Shown: in pieces, positions 43,311 through 51,885 of the stretch | How positions within the stretch are numbered: the first letter of the stretch is position 1 | How the letters are laid out: each line of letters begins with the position of its first letter | Source: ELB16-189 sp018266435 | GTDB lineage: Bacteria; Bacteroidota; Bacteroidia; Cytophagales; Cyclobacteriaceae | NCBI GenBank assembly: GCA_030123525.1 | Contig: CP126125.1 | Location: 992,001-1,056,000 of the forward strand | Reading direction: 5' to 3' | Length of the DNA: 64,000 bases | Notes under the pieces: model-generated | Database searches by the model: none | Told to the model about the DNA's origin: nothing | What the model saw: the letters and a program-made list of their open reading frames with translations, nothing else | Translations under genes and position numbers: made by a program

Positions 43311-44165
43311 GTGGAAAATGAATTTAAAAAAATAGGGTTGGCCATTGCCATTTCGCCCACAGCACAGGCCATGCTGAGCGAAGCCACTCGGCTTGCTCTG
43401 CTCTTTAACAGTGAACTGGTTTTGATTCATGTAGCCAGCCGGCTAAAAGAGAATGAGAACAAGTTGAATGAATTGATTCATCAAGCTAAAATTTCGGTTC
43501 CCTATTCTGTTATTTGGCGAACCGGCAACGTAGAGCAGGAAGTATTGCTCGCGTGCGATGAAGAAAATATTGACTTGCTGGTGGCCGGTGCGCTAAAAAA
43601 AGAAAATAAGGTTAAGCATTTTATCGGCTCAATTGCCCGCACCATCATGCGCAAAGCTAACTGCTCGGTATATATGGTCAATAACCCGTCTATTCATCTT
43701 CAGTCTATTCGGCAGGTGGTGATCAATGCCGAAGATAGCCCGCACATCGAGCGTGCCATTGCCATTGGCTGCCAACTGGCCGAACTGGAAAATGCCTCAT
43801 GGGTTCATGTGGTGCGCGAATTGAAAATGCTAAGCCTCACACTCTCAGCCAACCGGCATCTCTCTGAGCCCGAGTACAACGAACGAAAACAAAAATTGGT
43901 ACGTGAAGAGATTCAAGCGGTGGAAAAAATAATGGAAGGAATCGTACATAAAAAAACGAAAGTGAACATCAAAGTGCTGTCGGGTAAATCGGGCTTTGAG
44001 TTGTGCAAGTTTGTAGAAAAAAAGAAAGCAGACCTGCTGGTGGTGGGTGCGCCTCCGCAAAGATTATCGTTGCTTGACCGGATTTTCCCTCATGACCTGG
44101 AATATGTTTTTGGAGACTTGCCTTGCAATTTGTTAGTCGTTAATCAGCCCAAAGAAAATGGGTAA
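43311..44165 (+). CDS. tandem universal stress protein (UspA family)
   Basis: 284 residues with two Usp-like domains (about 5-135 and 138-280). Domain 1 shows KIGLAIAISPTA, then ELVLIHVAS and DLLVAGALKKENKVKHFIGSIA, a degenerate nucleotide-binding loop ending in the usual SVYMVN. Domain 2 shows VVINAEDSPHIERAI and DLLVVGAPPQR. The start is GTG 43311; the ATG at 43318 is out of frame. It overlaps the antiporter gene by 8 bp, so the two are translationally coupled; Usp proteins often bind or regulate ion transporters, which fits. Confidence 0.88.
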   Translation: MENEFKKIGLAIAISPTAQAMLSEATRLALLFNSELVLIHVASRLKENENKLNELIHQAKISVPYSVIWRTGNVEQEVLLACDEENIDLLVAGALKKENKVKHFIGSIARTIMRKANCSVYMVNNPSIHLQSIRQVVINAEDSPHIERAIAIGCQLAELENASWVHVVRELKMLSLTLSANRHLSEPEYNERKQKLVREEIQAVEKIMEGIVHKKTKVNIKVLSGKSGFELCKFVEKKKADLLVVGAPPQRLSLLDRIFPHDLEYVFGDLPCNLLVVNQPKENG

Positions 44166-45387
44166 GCTTGCGCACAGCGATGTAGTTCACCTGCTGGTGC
44201 AGTTAAGTGTCATGCTGCTCATGGGGCGGCTTTTTGCTGAGGGTGCCCGAAAGCTGAAACTACCTGCAGTTGTGGGCGAAATTTTTGCCGGGATTTTATT
44301 AGGGCCTACCATTCTCGGCACCATCAACCCACACTGGTTTCAACTTATTTTTCCTGTGCCCAGCACATCGGCTACCGTACTGTCAGGATTTGTGCAGGCT
44401 GCCGTGGTCATGCTGCTTTTCATTGGCGGGCTTGAAGTAGATCTGCACGTAGTTCTTCAACAAGGCAAAAAGGCATTGGCCACCAGTTTATTGGGTATAA
44501 GCATTCCTTTTTTTATCGGCTTTATATTTCCGTACACTTTCCCTGATTTTTTTGGTATTGCAGACAAGCAACAGCGCGTGGTGTTTGCCTTGTTTATGGG
44601 CACAGCCATGGCCATTACGGCTCTCCCTGTCATTGTACGCATACTCATGGATTTGAATTTGTTCAAATCGCGCATGGGTTTGCTGGTAGTTACTTCTGCC
44701 ATGATTGATGATACCGTAGGCTGGATTATTTTTTCTGTTATTCTCGGATTGATTGGTAAGGGACATTCTGTTTCAATAGGTTCTACCGTTGGGCTGGCCA
44801 TCGCTTTTGTTGTTTTCATGCTTACCATCGGCCGGTGGTTGCTAAACCGTTTGTTGCCTTGGGCTAACAAAAAATTAGCCTGGCCGGGTGGTGTTTTATC
44901 CATTTCGTTGGCCATTTGTTTTTTGGGTGCCGCTTTTACAGAATACATTGGTCTTCATGCTGTTTTTGGTGCGTTCATTGTGGGTGTGGCGCTGGGCGAC
45001 TCCGAGCATTTCACTGAGCGGGCCAAAGAAATTGTTCATCAATTCATCAATAACATTTTTGCTCCGTTATTTTTTGTGTCTATTGGATTGCGGGTAAATT
45101 TCTTTACCAATTTTGATTGGTTGCTGACGCTCACTCTCCTTACCATAGCCTTTACCGGAAAAATAATCGGCAGTGGGCTGGGCACGCGCCTGGGAGGTTT
45201 TTCCTGGCGCGAATCACTGGCTGCTGCCTGCGGGATGAATGCGCGGGGCGCTATGGAAATCATTCTTGGCCTGGTGGCTCTTGAAAATGGGCTGATCAAT
45301 GAACGGGTCTTTGTTTCGCTTGTAATAATGGCTTTGGTTACCAGCATGAGCAGCGGGCCGTTAATGAAGTGGTTGCTGAAAAAATAA
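44158..45387 (+). CDS. cation:proton antiporter, CPA2/Kef family
   Basis: 409 residues, about 12 transmembrane helices and no C-terminal TrkA domain. Typical CPA2 features: VGEIFAGILLGPTILG early, GTAMAITALPVIVRILMDL in the unwound core helix (read as AMAITALPVIVR), and the MIDDTVGW motif carrying the paired Asp residues of electrogenic antiporters. HAVFGAFIVGVALG and RGAMEIILG follow near the end. Likely exchanges Na+ or K+ for H+. The start ATG 44158 lies inside the Usp gene. Confidence 0.92.
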   Translation: MGKLAHSDVVHLLVQLSVMLLMGRLFAEGARKLKLPAVVGEIFAGILLGPTILGTINPHWFQLIFPVPSTSATVLSGFVQAAVVMLLFIGGLEVDLHVVLQQGKKALATSLLGISIPFFIGFIFPYTFPDFFGIADKQQRVVFALFMGTAMAITALPVIVRILMDLNLFKSRMGLLVVTSAMIDDTVGWIIFSVILGLIGKGHSVSIGSTVGLAIAFVVFMLTIGRWLLNRLLPWANKKLAWPGGVLSISLAICFLGAAFTEYIGLHAVFGAFIVGVALGDSEHFTERAKEIVHQFINNIFAPLFFVSIGLRVNFFTNFDWLLTLTLLTIAFTGKIIGSGLGTRLGGFSWRESLAAACGMNARGAMEIILGLVALENGLINERVFVSLVIMALVTSMSSGPLMKWLLKK

Positions 45388-45395
45388 TTTTTTAA

Positions 45396-45677
45396 TCAAG
45401 TTACCGGGCGGTGTCGGTTAGCGTTTATCATCCATCCTGTTTTCTGTTCCTTTTTATTTTCGCGTTCGTGTTCCAACTTCACCATCCAATATGAAAAGAT
45501 CAGCAATAACAAGGTTAGGATAATTGCCATCAGGAAGGAATAAAGAATGAAGCGCTTTGTCCATTTCTTTCGTTTGTCTCGCTCATGTTGCTTTAAGAGA
45601 GAAGCATAATCGCGGTGGCGGTGCAACATGGCATCATCAGGTAATTGTTTGCGCAATTTGATTTCACTCTTTGCCAT
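45396..45677 (-). CDS. small single-pass membrane protein coupled to the ECF sigma factor
   Basis: 93 residues: a charged, His/Arg-rich cytosolic N-terminus (about 1-42, MLHRHRDYASLLKQHERD), one transmembrane helix (about 43-66, FILYSFLMAIILTLLLLIFS) and a short basic tail. The family is not recognised. It overlaps the sigma gene by 14 bp. By position it could be a minimal anti-sigma or sigma-anchoring protein, but no zinc-binding anti-sigma motif is visible. Confidence 0.7.
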   Translation of the reverse strand: MAKSEIKLRKQLPDDAMLHRHRDYASLLKQHERDKRKKWTKRFILYSFLMAIILTLLLLIFSYWMVKLEHERENKKEQKTGWMINANRHRPVT

Positions 45678-46224
45678 ACTTGATTTTCACATTAAATTTT
45701 TTGCGCAAGTGATCCAATGCCCGATAGGTACGCATTTTCGCACCGCTTTCTGTGATGTCTAAGATAAATGCAATTTCCTTAAAATCTTTGCTTTCAAAAA
45801 AACGCAGTTGTAAAACTTCGAGCATATCCGTAGGCAGCTCTTTCATAAAGTTGAGCAACTGCCCGATTAATTCTTCGGAATAGTCTTCTTCCTGTTGCAG
45901 TAATTCACGCAGCCGCTTTTCCTCCAGGCTAAAAATTTTCTGTGCGTTATTCTTACGATAGTGTTTGTTTACTTCATTGGCGGCTATTCTATAAAACCAG
46001 GCTGACACGGGAAAGCCGCGGAATTCAAATCGCTTCAGATTGTTCAGCACCAGCAAAAAAGTTTGCGAGCACAGATCGGCAGTTAGTTCTTCATTGTCGG
46101 TTTGGTTATATATGAAACTAAAGATGCGATTAAAATATTTTTCATACAGTACAGCAAAAGCAGCAGGTTCATTTTTTGCCTGCTCTATCACTTTATATTC
46201 CTGCTGTATCTCCTCATCCGTCAT
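45664..46224 (-). CDS. ECF-type RNA polymerase sigma factor
   Basis: 186 residues. Region 2 spans about 15-90 (FAVLYEKYFNRIFSFIYNQ, DLCSQTFLLVLNNLKRF, AWFYRIAANEV), then a linker and region 4 at about 120-180 (LPTDMLEVLQLRFFESKDFKEIA, then ESGAKMRTYRALDHLRKKF). The start is ATG 46224. Downstream and overlapping is a tiny membrane protein, possibly its regulator. A conserved-looking 68-residue gene is transcribed divergently. Confidence 0.92.
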   Translation of the reverse strand: MTDEEIQQEYKVIEQAKNEPAAFAVLYEKYFNRIFSFIYNQTDNEELTADLCSQTFLLVLNNLKRFEFRGFPVSAWFYRIAANEVNKHYRKNNAQKIFSLEEKRLRELLQQEEDYSEELIGQLLNFMKELPTDMLEVLQLRFFESKDFKEIAFILDITESGAKMRTYRALDHLRKKFNVKIKYGKE

Positions 46225-46261
46225 GCAATGAAGTTAGTTAAAAACTTTAATATCTTTCCGT

Positions 46262-46468
46262 ATGAAAGGACTTGCCTTCAGCTCACTTCGTGTCGGGAAA
46301 AAGTATCGGCTCATCAATTTTGGTGAAGTGAATGAATTTATTATTGAGCGAGTCATTGGCAGGGAAGATTTTGATGTGAAAGACCTGCACACGCTTGAGT
46401 GTTACCGCATGAAAGAGTTTTTCAAGTTCGGTAAAGGAAAAGATTTTGAAATTCGGGAAATTGATTGA
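46262..46468 (+). CDS. small conserved-looking cytosolic protein, function unknown
   Basis: 68 residues, ATG 46262, no signal peptide or membrane segment. The sequence begins MKGLAFSSLRVGKKYRLINFG and ends KGKDFEIREID; the composition is balanced and protein-like, with a predicted small beta fold. I believe similar short proteins occur in related Bacteroidota but cannot check. It is divergent from the sigma factor gene with a 37-bp gap, so the promoters may overlap. A perfect palindrome follows its stop. Confidence 0.65.
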   Translation: MKGLAFSSLRVGKKYRLINFGEVNEFIIERVIGREDFDVKDLHTLECYRMKEFFKFGKGKDFEIREID

Positions 46469-46474
46469 CCTCAT

Positions 46475-46508
46475 GGTGCTTGGAAAGTTTTAAAACTTTC
46501 CAAGCACC
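46475..46508. terminator. perfect 34-bp palindrome between convergent genes
   Basis: GGTGCTTGGAAAGTTTT directly joined to its exact reverse complement, no mismatches and no spacer. It lies 7 bp after the 68-residue gene and 11 bp after (in its direction) the DUF4139 gene, so a bidirectional terminator is the simplest reading, although T-runs after it are poor on both strands. Confidence 0.6.
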
Positions 46509-46519
46509 AGATTGGGTTA

Positions 46520-48130
46520 TTAAAGCCCACCCACTTGTTTGTCTTTCGGGTATTTCACCTCGTATTTAAGCACTACTTTCTTGGTTTCATTTGGCTGAAG
46601 CTGCAAGTCCCACGAAAGCTTGCCTGTGTCTTTATTGTACTTTGCTCCGCCCAAGTCAACCGTGGTTACTTCAATCTGACTGTTTTGCGAAACAGGAACC
46701 TGGTCTTCAATGGTAACTTTAATTGTTTCTGGCTTTGTGTTGCGCACGGAGATTTCCCAGGCATACTGTTCACGCTGATTAGCACCAATAAATTTGCGCG
46801 AAGTAAATTCCTTAAGTTTCTCTCGCTTCACTATAATCCGTTTATCGCGACCAAGTGATAGTGAAAGTGTGTCTTTGATGTTATTCGGGTCGATGTATGA
46901 TTTTCCCGTGAATGTTCCTTCAAAGAAAATATTGGCTTCGCCCGGCAATAAACTCAAGTCTTCCCAGCCTGTTGCTTTCGCCAGTAAAAATGCATCTTGA
47001 TCCAGTTTGGGGGCAGAAGAATAATGGTATGTTGTTTTCAATTCGTAATTGCGAATGTCAACCTGTGTGGGTGTGCTGGCTGATGAAACCGTGTAAGGCA
47101 AGGTAATATCAAATTCGGTATTGAGCGTTGTCAGAATGGTAGAAACGTACTCGCTCAGGGCCGGGGCCGGTTGCACATCTTCTTCTTTGTTTGTATCGGC
47201 CGACATTCTTTTTGCCTTCATTTGCATGGGTGCTCCTCGTCCTTCAAAAGATTTTGAAAACACCGGCCTTGGTTCATTAAAATTCAAATACCATGCATTG
47301 AGTTCTGGCTTCAACCCGCTTAGATTGGGGTTGGCTGTGGAAAGTTTCAGGTTTACATTTTTCCACTCCTCACCTGTGCTTTGAAATACACTGGCCTTGT
47401 AATTCAACTGGATTGGATTTTTTGTATTAGTGGCACGAATGTCATACTGCGGAACCCAGCCGGCATTGCTTACCACGTAGTTTATTTGCAAGCTGGCCAT
47501 TGTGGGCACCTCGGCAGAAACGCTGATTACAATTTCGCTGGTATTGCGTTGGTGCAATTCACTTTGTGTATTGATCTGATTTTGAATTTTATTTATCCGT
47601 TCATTCAGTTTTTTAATTTTTACATCTCCTTTCAAACGCGAAGAAACTAGCTCACTCAACCGTACGCGGTAAAAATCAGCCATAGCTTTGAGTTCGGTTA
47701 CCGTCAGGTTTTGTGTAGTTCCTCCAATTTTTTGGTTGCTCATCAACAACTGTTCCTCTTTGTGCAAAATTTCTTTTTGACTTTGTTCCAGCTCCAGCTG
47801 TGTTTGCAGCAATTCGAGCGAATCTTTCAGCAGCCTAAGGGTGGCGGGCAAGTTCATCTCTGATAAATAATTTTGCTGGTAACTGGTTCCGAGAATAATA
47901 AAATTTCCTTTCCCTGAAACTTGAATGCTGTTGGGGTCGAGCAGGGATGTCAGGCCGCTCACCACCAGGTTGGTTTTACCGGAGGTTAATTGAACTTTGG
48001 CCTCTCGGGTTACTTGCGCACGATTTAAAAAGACGGTTACATCTGTAATTTTAGATGAAACATTTTGATTGCTTTGGCCAAATGTGGCAAAATCAATCAT
48101 GAGTAGAAATAAAAGTGAGTTAAGCTTCAT
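46520..48130 (-). CDS. DUF4139 (MuiA-like) secreted protein
   Basis: 536 residues from ATG 48130; the longer frame to 48214 lacks a signal peptide at its start. After the signal (MKLNSLLFLLMIDFATFGQ) comes the DUF4140 N-terminal module (KITDVTVFLNRAQVTREAKV, about 28-130), a long coiled coil (about 95-190), and the DUF4139 C-terminal domain (about 200-530; NYVVSNAGWVPQYDIRA, GKLSWDLQLQPNETKKVVLKY). The family is named after a Myxococcus/Streptomyces mucoidy-inhibitor annotation but has no proven biochemistry. It is convergent with the 68-residue gene. Confidence 0.88.
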   Translation of the reverse strand: MKLNSLLFLLMIDFATFGQSNQNVSSKITDVTVFLNRAQVTREAKVQLTSGKTNLVVSGLTSLLDPNSIQVSGKGNFIILGTSYQQNYLSEMNLPATLRLLKDSLELLQTQLELEQSQKEILHKEEQLLMSNQKIGGTTQNLTVTELKAMADFYRVRLSELVSSRLKGDVKIKKLNERINKIQNQINTQSELHQRNTSEIVISVSAEVPTMASLQINYVVSNAGWVPQYDIRATNTKNPIQLNYKASVFQSTGEEWKNVNLKLSTANPNLSGLKPELNAWYLNFNEPRPVFSKSFEGRGAPMQMKAKRMSADTNKEEDVQPAPALSEYVSTILTTLNTEFDITLPYTVSSASTPTQVDIRNYELKTTYHYSSAPKLDQDAFLLAKATGWEDLSLLPGEANIFFEGTFTGKSYIDPNNIKDTLSLSLGRDKRIIVKREKLKEFTSRKFIGANQREQYAWEISVRNTKPETIKVTIEDQVPVSQNSQIEVTTVDLGGAKYNKDTGKLSWDLQLQPNETKKVVLKYEVKYPKDKQVGGL

Positions 48131-48302
48131 GTGTTTTTTAGAAATAAGATTCACCGTTCGGTAATTTTCCATAACCAAAGGTAGAATTTTTACCTTACGG
48201 GTGTTAAGGTGCAAGAGAATGAAACCGTTTGCGATGCCCGTAAAAAAAAATCTTTTCTAAAAATTTTGTAAACTGAACTCAATCTGATTACTTCGGCTCT
48301 TC

Positions 48303-48407
48303 ATGCCTGCACAACGAAACATATTTCTTACCTGCAAGTCAATCGTTGCTGTTCCTTCTGGTATTGTAACCGGCATTACTACCCTTACAATTACTATTAC
48401 GGGGTAA
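48303..48407 (+). CDS. threonine operon leader peptide (attenuator-type)
   Basis: 34-residue ORF from ATG 48303 to TAA 48405-48407, about 100 bp before thrA. Its last 12 residues are TGITTLTITITG: six Thr and three Ile. This mirrors thrL of E. coli, whose Thr/Ile codon run senses charged tRNA-Thr and tRNA-Ile. The rest of the ORF is ordinary, and the true start could be further in. It is too short for standard gene finders. Confidence 0.75.
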   Translation: MPAQRNIFLTCKSIVAVPSGIVTGITTLTITITG

Positions 48408-48461
48408 CCCGTTATCCACCTCATATCGCCCCGTTGCATTATGCTGTTTCCAGGAAACGGC
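48399..48461 (+). promoter_or_regulatory. possible attenuator fold at the end of the thr leader ORF
   Basis: ACGGGG (48399-48404), covering the last Thr codon, can pair with CCCGT (48408-48412) or CCCCGT (48429-48434). The latter can also pair, as CCGTT, with AACGG (48456-48460), which is part of a third hairpin GCTGTTT/AAACGGC (48443-48449/48455-48461). The pairings are mutually exclusive, as in an attenuator, but no clear T-run follows the last hairpin, so the end mechanism is uncertain. Confidence 0.4.
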
Positions 48462-48503
48462 CACTGCTCAATTTATATGTTTCAATTTCATTATTGTACC
48501 TCA

Positions 48504-50948
48504 ATGAAAATTTTAAAATTCGGTGGCTCTTCAGCCGCCACTCCTGAAAGAATAAAATCGATTTTGCATATCGCAAAAAAATACCTGCACAAAGAGGTGG
48601 CCTTTGTCTTCTCTGCCTTTGGCGGAGTTACGGATCAACTGATCAACCTTAGCCGCCTAGCACTGGAAGGGGATCAATCGTACAAATTAAAATTAGAAGA
48701 GTTGGAGAAGCGCCACCTTGATGTGGTACGCATACTGATTCCAGTTTCCGCACAAAGCCCTGTTTTAGCACAAGTAAAAATTCTGATCAACGAACTGGAA
48801 GATGTGCTGCATGGAATTTATCTGGTAAAAGAACGAACTCCCCGTACATTGGATTACATCATGAGTTTTGGCGAGCGGCTCTCAGCTTTCATCATCAGCA
48901 AAGTCTTTGTGGCCGATGGGGTGCCTGCAGAATTTCTTGATGCACGAACACTCATCCGTACGGACAACCAGTTTGGTTATGCCAAAGTGGATTTTGAGAT
49001 CACCAACAAACTGATCCGCGATCATTTCAAAAATCATCCGGATGTACAAATCATCACTGGGTTTATTGCTACCTCAGAAAATGGAGAAACTACAACGCTG
49101 GGAAGAAGCGGCTCTGATTACACGGCCGCTATTTTCGCGGGTGCACTGCTGGCTTCTTCTCTGGAGATCTGGACAGACGTGGACGGCATGATGACGGCCG
49201 ACCCGCGATCGGTAAAAAAAGCATTTACCGTTCCGCAAATGAGTTACGAAGAAGCGATGGAACTTTCACACTTTGGTGCCAAGGTAATTTTTCCTTCTAC
49301 GATGCAACCGGCCATGGCTCACCGCATCCCCATTTGGGTAAAAAATACTTTCAATCCCGAAGCGATCGGTACGTTAATCCATACTGATTCCGTCAACGGA
49401 AAACTGATCAAAGGAATTTCATCCATGAACAACATCAGTTTGCTCAACGTGCAGGGCAGCGGACTACTTGGTGTGGTCGGTGTATCCATGCGGTTATTCA
49501 CCACACTGGCACGCGAAAAAATAAATGTGATTTTGATTTCGCAGGCCTCATCCGAACACTCCATTTGCCTGGCCATTGAAAGTACTGATGCTAGTAAAGC
49601 CAGGCTATCGGTAGAAAAAGAATTTGCGCACGAAATACACGATAAATTGATTGACGAAATAAAAATAGAAAATGGGCTTTCTATTGTGGCCGTTGTGGGC
49701 GATGGCATGAAGCAACATGCCGGCACAAGTGGAAAAATGTTCAGTGCCTTAGGAAAGAATGGGGTGAACATTGTGGCCATTGCCCAAGGCTCTTCTGAGC
49801 GAAATATTTCAACTGTGATCAAGCAAAGCGATGTGTCTAAAGCACTCAATGCCCTGCACGACTCCTTCTTTTTGTCAGATAAAAAAACAATCCATGTTTT
49901 TTTGATAGGAACCGGGCTTATCGGAAGCACACTCATCAATCAAATTGATGACCAATTTGAAAAACTGGCCAATCAAAATAAACTCGAAATAAAACTGATC
50001 GGCCTGGCCAACAGCAAGAAGATGTGGTTTGATGAAAATGGCCTGAGTTATGCCGGGGCAATTGACCTGATAAAAGAAAAAGGTGAGCCCACGAATTTGC
50101 CGGAGTATCTCTCAAAAATGATTTCTTTAAACCTGCCCAGCAGTGTTTTTGTAGATTGCACCTCCAGCGAAACCGTGGCAGGCTGTTATGAGAAAATTCT
50201 TTTGGCCAATATCTCAATTGTCACACCCAATAAAAAAGCTAACTCTGGAAATTTTGTATCCTACTTCAAATTAAAAGACATCGCGCGTAAACGCGGTGTT
50301 CGGTTTTTGTACGAAACCAACGTAGGGGCCGGGTTGCCGGTAATCAATACGCTCAACGACCTGTTGCTGAGCGGAGACAAAGTCATCCGGATTGAAGGCG
50401 TGTTGAGTGGCACAATGAATTATATTTTCAGCTCATTTGCACCTGGAAAAAAATTCAGTGAGGTGGTGGCCGAAGCCAAAGATAAAGGTTACACAGAGCC
50501 TGATCCGCGCGATGATTTAAGTGGTACAGACGTTGCCCGAAAAATTTTGATCTTAGCACGAGAGGCAGGGGTTCAGTTGGAATTACCTCAGGTAGAGGTA
50601 GAAAACATAGTGCCGGCCGATTGCCGTACGGGTACCGTCAATGATTTTATGTCGAGGTTAAAACACCATGATTTGTATTTTGAAAAGGTGTTGCATATTG
50701 CCGAATCAAAAAACGAAAAACTTTGCTACCTGGCTGTCTTTGAAAATGGAAGAGCCTATGTAAAATTAGAGTCAGTGAAAAACAATCACCCGTTCTATTC
50801 CTTATCAGGCAGTGACAATGTAATTTTGCTCACTACCGAGCGCTACCATGAGCGTCCGATGGTAATACGTGGGCCGGGTGCGGGAGCGGCCGTAACTGCA
50901 GCCGGTGTATTTGCTGATATTATTCGAATTGGAAACTATACCCACTGA
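48504..50948 (+). CDS. thrA: bifunctional aspartokinase / homoserine dehydrogenase
   Basis: First and third steps from aspartate to threonine/methionine. 814 residues from ATG 48504 (MKILKFGGSSAATPERI); the longer frame to 48441 adds 21 residues before the universal aspartokinase start. Aspartokinase domain about 1-285, with TTLGRSGSDYTAA and WTDVDGMMTADPR. Two ACT domains (about 305-455) provide the usual threonine feedback site. Homoserine dehydrogenase domain about 465-814, with NAD-binding LIGTGLIGSTL, the LSGTMNYIFS motif and YTEPDPRDDLSGTDVARK. It heads thrA, thrB, thrC with 1-bp and overlapping junctions and follows a Thr/Ile-rich leader. Confidence 0.96.
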   Translation: MKILKFGGSSAATPERIKSILHIAKKYLHKEVAFVFSAFGGVTDQLINLSRLALEGDQSYKLKLEELEKRHLDVVRILIPVSAQSPVLAQVKILINELEDVLHGIYLVKERTPRTLDYIMSFGERLSAFIISKVFVADGVPAEFLDARTLIRTDNQFGYAKVDFEITNKLIRDHFKNHPDVQIITGFIATSENGETTTLGRSGSDYTAAIFAGALLASSLEIWTDVDGMMTADPRSVKKAFTVPQMSYEEAMELSHFGAKVIFPSTMQPAMAHRIPIWVKNTFNPEAIGTLIHTDSVNGKLIKGISSMNNISLLNVQGSGLLGVVGVSMRLFTTLAREKINVILISQASSEHSICLAIESTDASKARLSVEKEFAHEIHDKLIDEIKIENGLSIVAVVGDGMKQHAGTSGKMFSALGKNGVNIVAIAQGSSERNISTVIKQSDVSKALNALHDSFFLSDKKTIHVFLIGTGLIGSTLINQIDDQFEKLANQNKLEIKLIGLANSKKMWFDENGLSYAGAIDLIKEKGEPTNLPEYLSKMISLNLPSSVFVDCTSSETVAGCYEKILLANISIVTPNKKANSGNFVSYFKLKDIARKRGVRFLYETNVGAGLPVINTLNDLLLSGDKVIRIEGVLSGTMNYIFSSFAPGKKFSEVVAEAKDKGYTEPDPRDDLSGTDVARKILILAREAGVQLELPQVEVENIVPADCRTGTVNDFMSRLKHHDLYFEKVLHIAESKNEKLCYLAVFENGRAYVKLESVKNNHPFYSLSGSDNVILLTTERYHERPMVIRGPGAGAAVTAAGVFADIIRIGNYTH

Positions 50949-50949
50949 C

Positions 50950-51885
50950 ATGAGTAAAAAAATAAAAGTTTTTGCCCCCGCTTCCATCGGCAACGTGTCC
51001 TGTGGGTTTGATGTGCTTGGGTTGGCCGTAACCCAACCGGGTGATGTGGTGGAGATCTCGTTAAATGACTCCGGTCAGGTAACTATTCAATCCATTTTAG
51101 GTGACGAGGGTAGGCTTCCTTTAGAGGCTGCAAAAAATACTTCGGGGGTGGCGGTCATTGAGTTTTTAAAATCAATTCAAAGCAACCAGGGGGTGTCCAT
51201 TACCTTGCATAAAAATTTGCCATTAGGCAGCGGCATGGGTTCCAGTGCGGCCAGTGCAGTAGCTGCAGCCGTTGGCATCAATGAATTGATGGGCTCACCG
51301 CTTAAGAAAATAGATCTCCTTCCCTTTGCCATGGAGGCTGAACGGGTAGCCTGTGGCTCAGCCCATGCCGACAACGCTGCGCCAAGTTTGTTGGGCGGAC
51401 TGATTTTGATTCGCGAAAACCACCCGCTTGACATTATCGAAATCCCTACACCAAAAGAATTATTTTGCGTGTTGGTGCATCCGCACATTGAAGTAAAAAC
51501 ACGCGATGCGCGATCGGTGTTGAAACAAACCATCTCTTTACAAGATGGCATTACCCAATGGGCCAACACAGCGGCCCTGGTGGCTGGCATGATGAAAGAA
51601 GATTATGAATTAATAGGCCGCTCGTTGGTAGATGTGGTGGCTGAGCCTTTGCGCGCAGACTTAATTCCCAGTTTTAATAAAGTAAAACAGACAGCCCTTA
51701 AAAATGGAGCACTGGGCTGCGGTATATCCGGCTCGGGGCCAACGGTCTTCTGCTTGTGTAAAGGAAGGGCCGAGGCTGAGCTTGCGGGCCAATCTATTCG
51801 CGATGTATTTTTAAACATCTCCCTCGAAAATGAAGTTTTTGTTTCTGAAGTAAACCGTCAGGGAGCGTATGCCCTCATCTCATGA
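50950..51885 (+). CDS. thrB: homoserine kinase
   Basis: GHMP-family kinase phosphorylating homoserine. 311 residues from ATG 50950, one base after the thrA stop; the longer frame to 50905 would overlap thrA by 44 bp. Motifs: FAPASIGNVSCGFDVLG at the N-terminus, the GHMP ATP loop LPLGSGMGSSAASAVAA (about residues 90-107) and the C-terminal GCGISGSGPTVFCL. The stop overlaps the thrC ATG by 4 bp. Confidence 0.96.
   Translation: MSKKIKVFAPASIGNVSCGFDVLGLAVTQPGDVVEISLNDSGQVTIQSILGDEGRLPLEAAKNTSGVAVIEFLKSIQSNQGVSITLHKNLPLGSGMGSSAASAVAAAVGINELMGSPLKKIDLLPFAMEAERVACGSAHADNAAPSLLGGLILIRENHPLDIIEIPTPKELFCVLVHPHIEVKTRDARSVLKQTISLQDGITQWANTAALVAGMMKEDYELIGRSLVDVVAEPLRADLIPSFNKVKQTALKNGALGCGISGSGPTVFCLCKGRAEAELAGQSIRDVFLNISLENEVFVSEVNRQGAYALIS

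Noticed and set aside
48441..48503. Upstream start of thrA at ATG 48441
   Set aside because: It would add 21 residues before the universal aspartokinase N-terminus and cover the leader hairpin region; ATG 48504 fits the family.
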